From Gammaproteobacteria bacterium (GTDB lineage Bacteria; Pseudomonadota; Gammaproteobacteria; UBA9214): a stretch of DNA of 22,328 nt. The position numbers and the translations under genes are program-made. The stretch covers positions 1 to 22,328 of the forward strand of contig DAOVVG010000010.1 in the NCBI GenBank assembly GCA_030632175.1. The letters run 5' to 3'. The first letter of the stretch is position 1. Each line of letters opens with the position of its first letter. This document shows, piece after piece, positions 16,801 through 22,328 of this stretch. The notes beneath the pieces are model-generated. The model was not told the origin of the DNA and did no database searches. It saw only the letters and a program-made list of their open reading frames with translations.

Positions 16801-16893
16801 GCGGGACAGACTGATCAGACCAAACAGCGTCACCAGAATAACCGCGACCAGCGCCGCAATGTGGTTATCCAGCGCCTGCCTAATCAGATTCAC
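13852..16893 (-). CDS. RND-superfamily efflux permease (AcrB-like)
   Basis: A 1013-residue inner-membrane proton antiporter that would export drugs, lipids or metals together with the adaptor encoded just upstream. The N-terminus (LVAVILVTLFGLISLSRLP) is helix 1, and two large periplasmic loops and twelve helices fit the family. In helix 4 the usual Asp pair is a single Asp, D402 in MVLDASIVVLEN, and the partner lysine of helix 10 is replaced by Asn (VVNNAILLV); both changes are known in some RND subgroups but alter the proton relay. The GTG start at 16893 overlaps the adaptor stop as GTGA. No TolC-type channel gene is in view. Substrate is unknown. Confidence 0.9.
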   Translation of the reverse strand: MNLIRQALDNHIAALVAVILVTLFGLISLSRLPVQLTPEIERPTISVNTSWRAAAPQEVEAEIIEPQEKVLRGLQGMTEMDSTAQRGRASITITFTVGTDLQRALVDVLNRLNRVRNYPDDADEPVLSTVGGRSRAIAWFIIRTLPDNDRDIVTYLDFVRDVVQTRYERVSGVSMSEVRGGRPREVRVTFDPYKAASLGIEVPVVAQLAGSNKDVSAGTADVGKRRYTLRFTGAFAVEELGEMVLDWRDGRSVLLRDIADVDVQMADPQSFVINKGGTAIAVNAHRESGVNVLEVMAGLKIAADELAAGPLAEAGLQMEQVYDETVYINRSLQMLFGNMLLGIVLAVCVLWWFLRRFRATLLVAFAIPVSLLFAFSVLDMSGHTINVISLAGMAFSVGMVLDASIVVLENIVRLREAGSARLEAAYEGAQQVRGALIASTATTVAIFLPVVFMPDEAGQLFADLALTISAAVIASMLMALIILPSLTNQWLKTVNIDDPHTHWWEGLTQRIMSLTETPGQRVRLIVVLISLPLLLTLVLKPHADYLPDGNRNLVFAFVHPPPGVNIEHLKTEMGDVVAERLAPYVSGEKEPVIKHYFFVAYNGGVFMGARAADSTRAKELVDVINATIRGFPDTIAFAKQSSLFGGSRGGRTVDMDIQGRELDRLLEAAGAGFAALKQEWPEASVTPSPGLELAEPELRLVPNERRIAEAGWNREVLAEVSRALGDGLYVGDYFDGEERLDIIVRADAWKTPEEMAAIPLATPGAGILPFGELVDVVRTAGPDKLRRLDRRRTVSLRVTPPEGVSLEETIAYLKENIEPVVREYLPEGGGIRYGGAADKLDEALVNLSSSFALALLILYLLMSALFHSFRDGLLVMLVLPLATVGGVVALWLLNIVGFQPLDLLTMIGFIILLGLVVNNAILLVYQTRAAERQGIVRRLAVEQAVRLRLRPILMTTLTSVFGMLPLLLMPGAGTELYRGLAGVIVGGMLVSTVFTLLLLPAMLRTRESAPAAA

Positions 16894-17966
16894 TCGTCGG
16901 CGACCTGCTGCTTCGGGGTAACTTCCTGGCCGGCACGCAGACGTTCGGCACCGCGCGTGACAACCGTATCGCCCGGCTTAATACCGCCAGTGACCTCGAT
17001 AAAATCGCCCTCGGCAATACCGGTTTTGACGGTAATGCGCTCGGCGGTATTATCTTCAAGGATGCGGAACACCGTGGTGCCATCACGACGCAATACCAGC
17101 GCATCCCGTGGAATAACAATTGCGGAGCGTGCTTCTGCAACCGGGATGGCAACACGGACACTCTGCCCGGCAGACCACGCGCCGTCGTCCAGCAACAGTC
17201 GCAACTCATACAAGCGTGACTGATCATCACCCACCGGAACCACAGTGCGCACCGTACCGGTCGCCGGTTTCCCGGCGACAGTCAGACCAAGGCGGGTACC
17301 GGTAGCGATATAGGGCAAGGCCGTCACCGGAATCCAGGCCTGTGCTTCCAGCGAGGCGGTATCAACCAGTCTGATGATGGGTGTGCCGGGATCGGCCCAT
17401 TCCCCCGCCTGAATAAACTGTTCGGTTACAACGCCGGTAAAGGGCACCTTGATAATCGTGCGCTCCTGCTTTTCCTGCGTCTGCGCGATGCGGGATTTTG
17501 CCGCGACCAGTTCACTGCGGGAAATTGAGAGGTCCCGCTGCGCCTGCTCAAGACGACTGATCGCTGCATGGTTGTCCTTGGCAAGCTTTGCCAGACGCTG
17601 CGCTTCCGCCTGGTTGAAACTGACATTGGCCTGTTCACGCGCAAGGCTTGCCTCTTCCTCGACCAGCACATCCCGTATCAGTACATCATCCAGCCGCGCA
17701 GCCGCATCACCGGCCTCAAGCAACGCGCCCACCTCTGCCACCCAGATCACCTGGCCGTCCACCTGTGCCGCCAAACGCGAGTCGTTGCGGCTGATAACGG
17801 TACCGGCCACCTGAATCAAGGGGGTCATCTTGCGGGCCTCGGCCTCCGCCACCACGACCGGCGCACCCCCCGCGGCCAGTGCCGGCGACAACAGGCCGAC
17901 AGCGGGCAGGAACATCACAACAGCGGCCAGCCAGGGCCGCAGAAAATAGTCTGTTTGGGGGGGCAA
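16890..17966 (-). CDS. RND efflux periplasmic adaptor (membrane fusion protein)
   Basis: A periplasmic adaptor of about 358 residues that links the permease to an outer-membrane channel. Order: signal/anchor (FLRPWLAAVVMFLPAVGLLSPALA), first half of a lipoyl domain (RLAAQVDGQVIWV), a coiled-coil hairpin (about 75 residues from VEEEASLAREQ), second lipoyl half (IIKVPFTGVVTEQFIQAGEW), then a beta-barrel and a membrane-proximal domain (AIVIPRDALVLRRDG). The start is uncertain. The TTG at 17966 is used because GGAG lies 7 bases upstream and the signal peptide then begins cleanly; ATGs at 17993 and 18053 lack a ribosome site. It is translationally coupled to the permease by a 4-base overlap. Confidence 0.85.
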   Translation of the reverse strand: MPPQTDYFLRPWLAAVVMFLPAVGLLSPALAAGGAPVVVAEAEARKMTPLIQVAGTVISRNDSRLAAQVDGQVIWVAEVGALLEAGDAAARLDDVLIRDVLVEEEASLAREQANVSFNQAEAQRLAKLAKDNHAAISRLEQAQRDLSISRSELVAAKSRIAQTQEKQERTIIKVPFTGVVTEQFIQAGEWADPGTPIIRLVDTASLEAQAWIPVTALPYIATGTRLGLTVAGKPATGTVRTVVPVGDDQSRLYELRLLLDDGAWSAGQSVRVAIPVAEARSAIVIPRDALVLRRDGTTVFRILEDNTAERITVKTGIAEGDFIEVTGGIKPGDTVVTRGAERLRAGQEVTPKQQVADE

Positions 17967-18111
17967 GCGCTTTCTCCCGAGATAGCCAAGCATATTAACA
18001 ATAGCAGATATGTTACTGAAACACATAAGGAGAAAACACCTCATGCGATACATGAAACATATGTCGCAGGGGGTGTCGGGGGAAATAATGGCGTCCCGGT
18101 ATTGAACAAAT

Positions 18112-18179
18112 AAATCGCGGACGAGATCCGCTCCTACAGGTGCATCAATTGGGGTAGGAGCAGACCTTGTCCGCGATTT
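18112..18179. repeat. 68-base inverted repeat, ATCGCGG...CTCCTAC family
   Basis: Arms of 26 bases (18112-18137 and 18154-18179) match at 23 positions and begin and end with AAATCGCGGAC / GTCCGCGATTT. Each arm also contains GCTCCTAC or its complement. Palindromic elements with this type of sequence are known as dispersed intergenic repeats in pseudomonads and other gammaproteobacteria. It lies between the adaptor gene and the decayed barrel gene, where it could act as a bidirectional hairpin. A diverged half-copy is at 21025-21048. Confidence 0.8.
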
Positions 18180-18192
18180 GACGAACCCGGGA

Positions 18193-18754
18193 TTACAGCT
18201 TGCCGACGAAGTTCAGGAACCAGCCGTTGTTCTGGTAATCCAGATCGGTCAGATCATCACTGAAATCGGTGAAATTATAACCAACGCCGATTTTCAGATG
18301 ATCATTGATGTGGCGGTCGATACCCGGCAAGACGCCCTGACGATTGTTATCGGCTTCGTCCACATCCAGCCAGCAGTACTCAAGCAACCCGTCCCGGAGT
18401 CAGGTGAGGTGATAGTGCCCACGGACCACAGCCAGTCGCCTCACCGTACGGGACCAGCGCCCCTCATCCACGGCCCTCACGTTCTTTACCGCGCTTCCTC
18501 GCCTGCTTGCTGCCCGGTTCCCAACGCCGGTTGAGATCATACAGACAGGTGTACTTGCTGAAGATGTTCAGGCGGTCGTAATACACTGGACGGCAGGCCT
18601 ACCCAACATCAAATTCAGAAAAACGCCCGTCATCCTTGCCAGTATCGTGATTGTCGCTATAGGAAAAATTCAGTTTGCCAACACCAGTCCATTCTTTGTT
18701 GACAAAAAAGATGCGACAGCTTTCTGACGCGAAAACCAGGGAGGCGTCAATCCT
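18193..18754 (-). pseudogene. Decayed C-terminal fragment of an outer-membrane beta-barrel protein
   Basis: Read on the minus strand, the pieces join into one barrel-like sequence. The first piece contains KEWTGVGKLNFSYSDN and GRFSEFDVG, then an in-frame TAG (18599-18601), and continues in the same frame as CRPVYYDRLNIFSKYTCLYDL. A frameshift follows, then VVRGHYHLT, an in-frame TGA (18400-18402), LLEYCWLDVDEADNNRQG, and IGVGYNFTDFSDDLTDLDY to the natural C-terminus near 18193. At least two nonsense changes and one frameshift are therefore visible. The N-terminal part is missing and the homology seems to start next to the stop of the antitoxin-like gene. The family resembles barrel ends of large surface proteins; the name is uncertain. 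Confidence 0.75.
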
Positions 18755-19148
18755 TGCGTTCAGTTTCGCGCCAGGCAAAGGAGCAGTCAAGATGGGTACG
18801 AACCGTAATCAGGCCACTGAGACCGTCTTCAACCATAATGTCCCTGGGGCGACGGCGACGCAATCGTTTACACGGCTGTTTTAACCACAGCACACCAATA
18901 CTGGCATTGCGTGGAAAGGTGGTTCGCAAGGCATCTGCAATACCCATCAGGTGTTCAACGTGTTTCATGACGGCAGGATCGTCCGGCAAAGGCGTGTCTT
19001 CCTGATAACGGCGCAGCATTCTTGTTCGCGTGCCTTCCGGCAATCCGAGCATACTGATCTGGTGAGATGCCTCGATCTCCCAGTCATCCAGCAGGTTAAC
19101 GACCATGCGGCCCAGTTGAGCGCGGTCTTCCGGGGTAAGTGCTGACAT
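18747..19148 (-). CDS. MbcA/ParS/Xre-type antitoxin-like protein, stand-alone
   Basis: A 133-residue protein. The C-terminal half has the toxin-binding fold of MbcA/ParS/Xre antitoxins (DUF2384): HLMGIADALRTTFPRN (66-81), LWLKQPCKRL (87-96), and the closing LSGLITVRTHLDCSFAW (110-126). The N-terminal part (1-60) is helical and may bind DNA. The usual partner is a RES-domain toxin, but none adjoins it: a decayed barrel gene follows and a divergent operon precedes. A housekeeping regulatory role is as likely as a toxin-antitoxin role. The ATG at 19148 has GGA about 8 bases upstream. The final residues (RETERKD) may have been altered where the pseudogene joins. Confidence 0.78.
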   Translation of the reverse strand: MSALTPEDRAQLGRMVVNLLDDWEIEASHQISMLGLPEGTRTRMLRRYQEDTPLPDDPAVMKHVEHLMGIADALRTTFPRNASIGVLWLKQPCKRLRRRRPRDIMVEDGLSGLITVRTHLDCSFAWRETERKD

Positions 19149-19364
19149 TTTATTATTCCACTGCCCGGGAATCAGGACGGTTGTTTACAATTCGCCATTC
19201 TAGCATGCGTTTAACTGGTAAATGCGTCATAACCACTGTATCACAGCGTTAATTAGAATATTATTCACCCTGACTGGCGGTTTGCGCGCGATGGCTGCAA
19301 ACTTTCCTTATCATGCATGTTCTGAAAACATTCAAAACGACAACTCACCGGATTTCCTGACAAC

Positions 19365-19661
19365 ATGACCCCGCTTGCACTGCTGCTATTAATCGTTGTC
19401 CTCGTCTGGTTCTGGCAGGTCAGTCAGCATTGTCGCGACCTGGCTATTGTTACAGCCCGTGAAACCTGCAAGCGGCAGGGCGTACAGTTTCTCGACGGCA
19501 CCGCCTCACTGCAAACGATCAGACCATATTTCAAACATGCCAACGGCCCCGGAATCAAACGCACCTATACTTTTGATTACAGTGAAGATGGTATTGAACG
19601 CCGTACCGGCTGCATCATCATGCACAATGCACGGATCTCTGCAGTTCTGGTAGACAGCTGA
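19365..19661 (+). CDS. DUF3301 membrane-anchored protein
   Basis: A 98-residue protein with one N-terminal membrane helix (4-20), the helical segment ARETCKRQGVQFLDGTASLQ (31-50) and the strand KRTYTFDYSEDGIERRTG (65-82). These are the signature elements of the DUF3301 family, found widely in gammaproteobacteria and of unknown function. The soluble part faces the cytoplasm if the helix runs out-to-in. It is the first gene of a four-gene plus-strand run; 65 bases follow it before the next start. A 216-base region upstream is shared with the divergent antitoxin-like gene and should hold both promoters, though none stands out. Confidence 0.83.
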   Translation: MTPLALLLLIVVLVWFWQVSQHCRDLAIVTARETCKRQGVQFLDGTASLQTIRPYFKHANGPGIKRTYTFDYSEDGIERRTGCIIMHNARISAVLVDS

Positions 19662-19726
19662 CTGTCGGGATCACTGTTGCAACTGATATACTCTGCCTAT
19701 CGAGCACATTTCTTCAGGATCCGGAT

Positions 19727-19966
19727 ATGCCCTACTACATCTACATCGTTACCAGCCTGGAAACATCCAGCACCAAATCTGTCGAGCTGGTCACAGAATT
19801 TGAAAACTTCAGGCTCGCAAAAACCGAAGTCCGGCGATTACGCAGCGAGGAACTACTGGAAGACAACCAGGCATACAAGATTATCTTTGCCAATGACACG
19901 GCCCAGGCAGAACAACGGCTGTCTGAATTCAGGGAAGAACCCATCGCCAGGGAATGGGAAAAATAG
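19727..19966 (+). CDS. Small conserved protein of unknown function (79 aa)
   Basis: A 79-residue soluble protein that starts with a beta strand (YYIYIVTS), followed by a strand-helix part (LVTEFENFRLAKTEVRRLRSEE), a second strand (AYKIIFAND) and an Arg/Glu-rich helix (AEQRLSEFREEP). The KIIFA-x4-AE-x5-FRE pattern looks like a conserved family core, but I know no function for it. The ATG at 19727 follows an AGGATCC-type stretch that is a weak ribosome site. It sits 18 bases before the cysteine-rich gene, so the two are probably co-translated. Confidence 0.75.
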   Translation: MPYYIYIVTSLETSSTKSVELVTEFENFRLAKTEVRRLRSEELLEDNQAYKIIFANDTAQAEQRLSEFREEPIAREWEK

Positions 19967-19984
19967 CCCGCATACTCACCGACA

Positions 19985-20449
19985 ATGGATGAGCAGGAAT
20001 ACAGGAAAACCTACCACTCGGTAAATGACCGGCGTTGCGTCTTTGAAAAAACCATAAATTCGCGTTGTTGCACCTGCGAAAAGTCCTGCCGCTTTCACCT
20101 TGCTGACCGCGAGGGAATTGCCTGTAAATCAGCAACAGCAAATGCGCTCTGCAAGGAACTGCTTGGTCAAATGCGCAGCAATGCGCGCTTTGCGTTACAC
20201 CTGACCAGCGCCGACGCCCCGTTGCCACACGCCAAGGAAATCAAGGTACAAACCGGCGGATTGCTGGGACTGCAAAATTTGCTGCACCCGGAAAAATCCG
20301 ACGCTGATACTGTCGAAAATGCCATTGGGCTGATCGACACGGCCATCACAAAATTCGGGCGCCTGGAAGACCTGCCCTATGACATTATCGTGCAGGCTAT
20401 CGTAAAGTTTGAGGGACGTAAGAAACGTTCACGCAAACATGATCACTGA
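19985..20449 (+). CDS. Cysteine-rich protein, paralogue of the one at 13456-13872
   Basis: A 154-residue cytoplasmic protein with cysteines at 18, 28, 29, 31, 35, 47 and 56. C18, C31, C47 and C56 form the C-x12-C-x15-C-x8-C spacing shared with the protein at 13456-13872. GGLLGLQ (91-97) is also shared, at the same distance from the cysteines, and both end in a Lys/Arg-rich tail (here GRKKRSRKHDH). Three further cysteines near C31 are unique to this copy. A metal or Fe-S site is plausible but not shown. It lies between a 79-residue protein (18 bases upstream) and the pyrophosphatase-like gene (21 bases downstream). Confidence 0.78.
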   Translation: MDEQEYRKTYHSVNDRRCVFEKTINSRCCTCEKSCRFHLADREGIACKSATANALCKELLGQMRSNARFALHLTSADAPLPHAKEIKVQTGGLLGLQNLLHPEKSDADTVENAIGLIDTAITKFGRLEDLPYDIIVQAIVKFEGRKKRSRKHDH

Positions 20450-20470
20450 GCGGCAGACAACAGCATAATC

Positions 20471-20986
20471 ATGTCTCCGGGAAACAGACTCCACAGGGCC
20501 ACTCCGGACACATCACCAGAGCCTCCTCAACTGGAGGTCGTCATAGAGATACCACGCGGCAGCTTCCTGAAACGCGGCTCGACCGGCAAACTGGATTTTA
20601 TTTCACCTTTCCCGTGCCCGTTTAACTACGGCTCTGTCGACAACTACATCGGTCTTGAAGGCGACCTGCTGGATGCAGTAGTACTGGGTCCCCGCCTGCA
20701 ACGCGGTAAACGGGTAACCGTGCATGCAGTCGGTGCCGTAGGCCTGACCGACCGCGGTATGTACGATGACAAGATTATCTGCACGACCAACCCTGCTTTC
20801 ACAGGAAGACGTTTTCCGATAGTACTCTTCTTCAGGTTTTATGCGAAATGCAAGGGCATTCTTAACTTCTTCCGTGGCCGACCCGGGCGCAACGTCTGCA
20901 ACGGGTGGTGCGATGCCAGTGAGGCGATTTCCCGGGCACGTCCCCGCAAGGATACTAAATGGGAAAGTCCGGCCATTCCTTTCTGA
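20471..20986 (+). CDS. Divergent family I inorganic pyrophosphatase
   Basis: A 171-residue relative of soluble inorganic pyrophosphatase, which splits PPi to phosphate. Recognisable parts are VVIEIPRGS (23-31), PCPFNYGSV (48-56), the metal site as EGDLLDAVVLG (63-73) and VGAVGLTDRGMYDDKI (87-102). Against E. coli PPase, the first Asp of D-x-D-P-x-D is Glu (E63) and Pro is Leu, while D65, D68, D94, D99 and K101 keep their places. The stretch between E26 and Y53 is shorter and the arginine equivalent to R43 seems missing. The C-terminal third (RGRPGRNVCNGWCDASEA) does not look typical. It ends a four-gene run. Activity or substrate may differ from housekeeping PPase. Confidence 0.8.
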   Translation: MSPGNRLHRATPDTSPEPPQLEVVIEIPRGSFLKRGSTGKLDFISPFPCPFNYGSVDNYIGLEGDLLDAVVLGPRLQRGKRVTVHAVGAVGLTDRGMYDDKIICTTNPAFTGRRFPIVLFFRFYAKCKGILNFFRGRPGRNVCNGWCDASEAISRARPRKDTKWESPAIPF

Positions 20987-21024
20987 AGCACTTTTGAGCA
21001 GTTCATTCTGCCAGTGACAAAATT

Positions 21025-21048
21025 ATCGCGGTGATGATCCGCCCCTAC
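21025..21048. repeat. Diverged half-copy of the ATCGCGG...CCTAC repeat
   Basis: The 24 bases match the left arm at 18114-18137 at about 19 positions: ATCGCGG, then GATCCGC and CCTAC. No inverted partner follows. Read on the minus strand, it supplies the TAG stop of the secreted protein gene at 21045-21710, so the repeat defines that gene's end. Confidence 0.65.
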
Positions 21049-21710
21049 TGCAGCCGGATTGAATCATGCCTTGCGGGTGAAAGCGTTTCCAGCTTCGCAC
21101 CATTAAGGGTTGCATGGCGACGCACCTGAAAATAAACAGTCTTTTTTCCATTCCCCGCACTCAGGTTAAATACAGGAGCTCCGCTGTAATCCTGCCATTC
21201 AGCGCCTATGAAGTCTGCCCTTTCACTGGCACGGTATTGAGTCGGCTGACCTTGCACGGCATTATCAAGTGTCACGCTGCGTGTTGTTGTAGCCGCTGCA
21301 CCGCTATTCATTGCAAGCCGACTGACACTCAGGCCGCTGCCAGTCATGCCTGTAACATTCTGGGCCAGCGGGCACTGCACACCACCACCGCCAGTCGGCA
21401 AGGACATCACCAGTCTGCGGTTACTTGTCGAGGTCACCATCGTTTCCTGCTCAGTTTTGTATCCACTGCCAGAAGCAGTAACCAGTATGGTGGTACGGGG
21501 CACGTCACTGAACACCGCATAGCCATTCTGGTCCGTCAATTTCGCACCAAACTGGTCAACCCTGGCCGACGTGCCCAGGCAGACTGCGACGCCAACCAGT
21601 GGCGCCTTGCCGCCTCGTTCGGATACCTGCACCTGTATATCCGCGGCGGAGACCGCCACAGAACCGGTTAACAGCAAAAACAGAACCGGCAATCCAGTAA
21701 AAATTTTCAT
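21045..21710 (-). CDS. Secreted protein with carboxypeptidase-regulatory-like domain
   Basis: A 221-residue exported protein with a signal peptide (1-23, ending VSAA). Residues 24-105 have the transthyretin-like fold of carboxypeptidase regulatory domains: VQVSERGGKAPLVGVAVCLG, LTDQNGYAVFSDVP and ILVTASGSGYKTEQETM. After a Gly linker (109-113) comes a C-terminal beta domain that resembles a fibronectin-type or phage-like Ig module (WQDYSGAPVFNLSAGNGKKTVYFQVR). Such proteins are extracellular or periplasmic adhesive or structural units. The ATG at 21710 has AAGGA 9 bases upstream. It follows the receiver-like gene by 49 bases. The last codon abuts a repeat that provides the stop. Confidence 0.78.
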   Translation of the reverse strand: MKIFTGLPVLFLLLTGSVAVSAADIQVQVSERGGKAPLVGVAVCLGTSARVDQFGAKLTDQNGYAVFSDVPRTTILVTASGSGYKTEQETMVTSTSNRRLVMSLPTGGGGVQCPLAQNVTGMTGSGLSVSRLAMNSGAAATTTRSVTLDNAVQGQPTQYRASERADFIGAEWQDYSGAPVFNLSAGNGKKTVYFQVRRHATLNGAKLETLSPARHDSIRLQ

Positions 21711-21759
21711 ATTGTTTTTTCCTTGTTACCAGTCAAGTGTAGAACATCCCCCGAATACA

Positions 21760-22161
21760 TCAACCCGAAGTGGCTATGGTGGTCTCCTGCAAGGTGGCGC
21801 GCAATAATAATTCCTCGATCGGGAATATCAGCGCCTGGCTGACAGGTAAACGCGAGCGCAATTTTTCAAACTGGGTGGTAAATTCCTTTTCATAAAAAAC
21901 GATAGCGCGTGTATTCGGCAGCCGCTGAACAACGGCAAGCAATGATTCCAGGCTGCTGGTACGGTCACGAAAGTCCGACTGGAAATTAAACTCGGCAACA
22001 ATCACATCAGGTTGACGTTTTTTAAGGAAAACGAGCGCCTTGCGCATGCGTGTCTCAACAACGACCTCGTAACCGAGGGATTCATACAGCGGCGTAAAAT
22101 TGGGATACCCTCCCAGTTCAATGATAGACAGCAACAGTTTCCGGGGGACTTGAGCAGACAT
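21760..22161 (-). CDS. Degenerate receiver (CheY-like) domain protein
   Basis: A 133-residue single-domain protein with the alternating beta-alpha layout of a response regulator receiver: LLLSIIELG, LYESLGYEVVVETRMRKALVFLKKRQPDVIVAEFNF, then LLAVVQRLPNTRAIVFYEKE and QALIFPIEELL. The phospho-acceptor position, normally Asp in DVIVAD-type strands, is Glu (E57), and the acidic pocket near residue 15 has only one acid. It is thus probably a pseudo-receiver that works without phosphorylation; that is inference. There is no output domain. It is followed by the secreted protein gene on the same strand. Confidence 0.7.
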   Translation of the reverse strand: MSAQVPRKLLLSIIELGGYPNFTPLYESLGYEVVVETRMRKALVFLKKRQPDVIVAEFNFQSDFRDRTSSLESLLAVVQRLPNTRAIVFYEKEFTTQFEKLRSRLPVSQALIFPIEELLLRATLQETTIATSG

Positions 22162-22279
22162 ACGTCAATCATATCTGGCTCAGCGTACTTAAGCGGAGAG
22201 AACTATCACAGACCCGCAGTCACTGAACCTTAATATATGCAGCCGACAGCTCACATCCGACCTTCTGCGAACAAGTACT

Positions 22280-22320
22280 CCGGGTATCAACCCGGCCCCG
22301 GAATTTATTTTATCTTTTTA
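22280..22320. other. Hairpin followed by a T-rich tract near the right edge
   Basis: CCGGGT, loop ATCA, ACCCGG (22280-22295) is followed after a short CCCCGG stretch by a tract rich in T (22302-22320). It looks like a plus-strand terminator, but the T-run is not adjacent to the stem and no plus-strand gene is seen upstream. It may belong to the regulatory region of a gene beyond the right edge. Confidence 0.35.
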
Positions 22321-22328
22321 TTTCTCAT

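Noticed and set aside
18388..18560. Insertion sequence or group II intron remnant inside the barrel pseudogene
   Set aside because: Reading both frames shows barrel-like sequence through the interval (LAVVRGHYHLT, then LLEYCWLDVDEAD), so frameshift and stops explain it without an insertion.

Overview
The window looks like chromosomal DNA from a gammaproteobacterium. It has a moderately GC-rich coding style, E. coli-like tRNA-Tyr and tRNA-Gly genes with encoded CCA ends and a stringent-type promoter, a DUF3301 gene, a YfiR/GGDEF-EAL module and AcuI. A purple-sulfur or sulfur-oxidiser-type lineage would fit, but this is an inference and no marker settles it.

Layout. Positions 1-430 (minus strand) hold tRNA-Tyr and tRNA-Gly behind one promoter, followed by heptamer-rich repeats. 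In many gammaproteobacteria this cluster continues into tRNA-Thr and tuf, which would lie beyond the left edge. Positions 608-2340 carry a two-helix membrane protein gene, a YbaK-type tRNA deacylase gene and a Mug-type DNA glycosylase gene. Positions 2522-3039 look like a single integron gene cassette: an AT-rich VOC-fold gene whose stop codon sits inside a convincing attC site. No integrase is visible. Positions 3090-7504 carry ordinary genes: a UbiA prenyltransferase, an AcuI/YhdH reductase with a LEA-type lipoprotein, an MBL hydrolase, a zinc-ribbon protein and a small conserved protein.

Positions 7733-12592 form a tight three-gene operon: a TonB-dependent receptor, a YfiR-family periplasmic protein, and a membrane protein with CHASE8-like sensor, HAMP, GGDEF and EAL domains. 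It reads as an outer-membrane to periplasm to cyclic-di-GMP signalling chain. Positions 12620-13279 encode a small secreted Tyr/Pro-rich protein and a partner of unknown function. Positions 13852-17966 (minus) encode an RND efflux pump (adaptor plus permease, no outer-membrane channel).

Positions 18193-19148 contain a decayed outer-membrane barrel fragment next to a stand-alone MbcA/ParS/Xre-type gene. Positions 19365-20986 form a small operon: DUF3301, a 79-residue protein, a cysteine-rich protein and a divergent family I pyrophosphatase. The cysteine-rich protein has a paralogue at 13456-13872 with identical spacing of four cysteines. The right end (minus) encodes a secreted carboxypeptidase-regulatory-like protein and a degenerate receiver domain.

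Two intergenic repeat families recur: a CCCTCTCCC-type hairpin (about 2322, 5612, 5691 and 13358) and an ATCGCGG...CTCCTAC-type repeat (18112-18179 and 21025-21048). The strongest candidates for new biology are the paired C-x12-C-x15-C-x8-C proteins, the lone gene cassette, and the TonB receptor/YfiR/GGDEF-EAL circuit.
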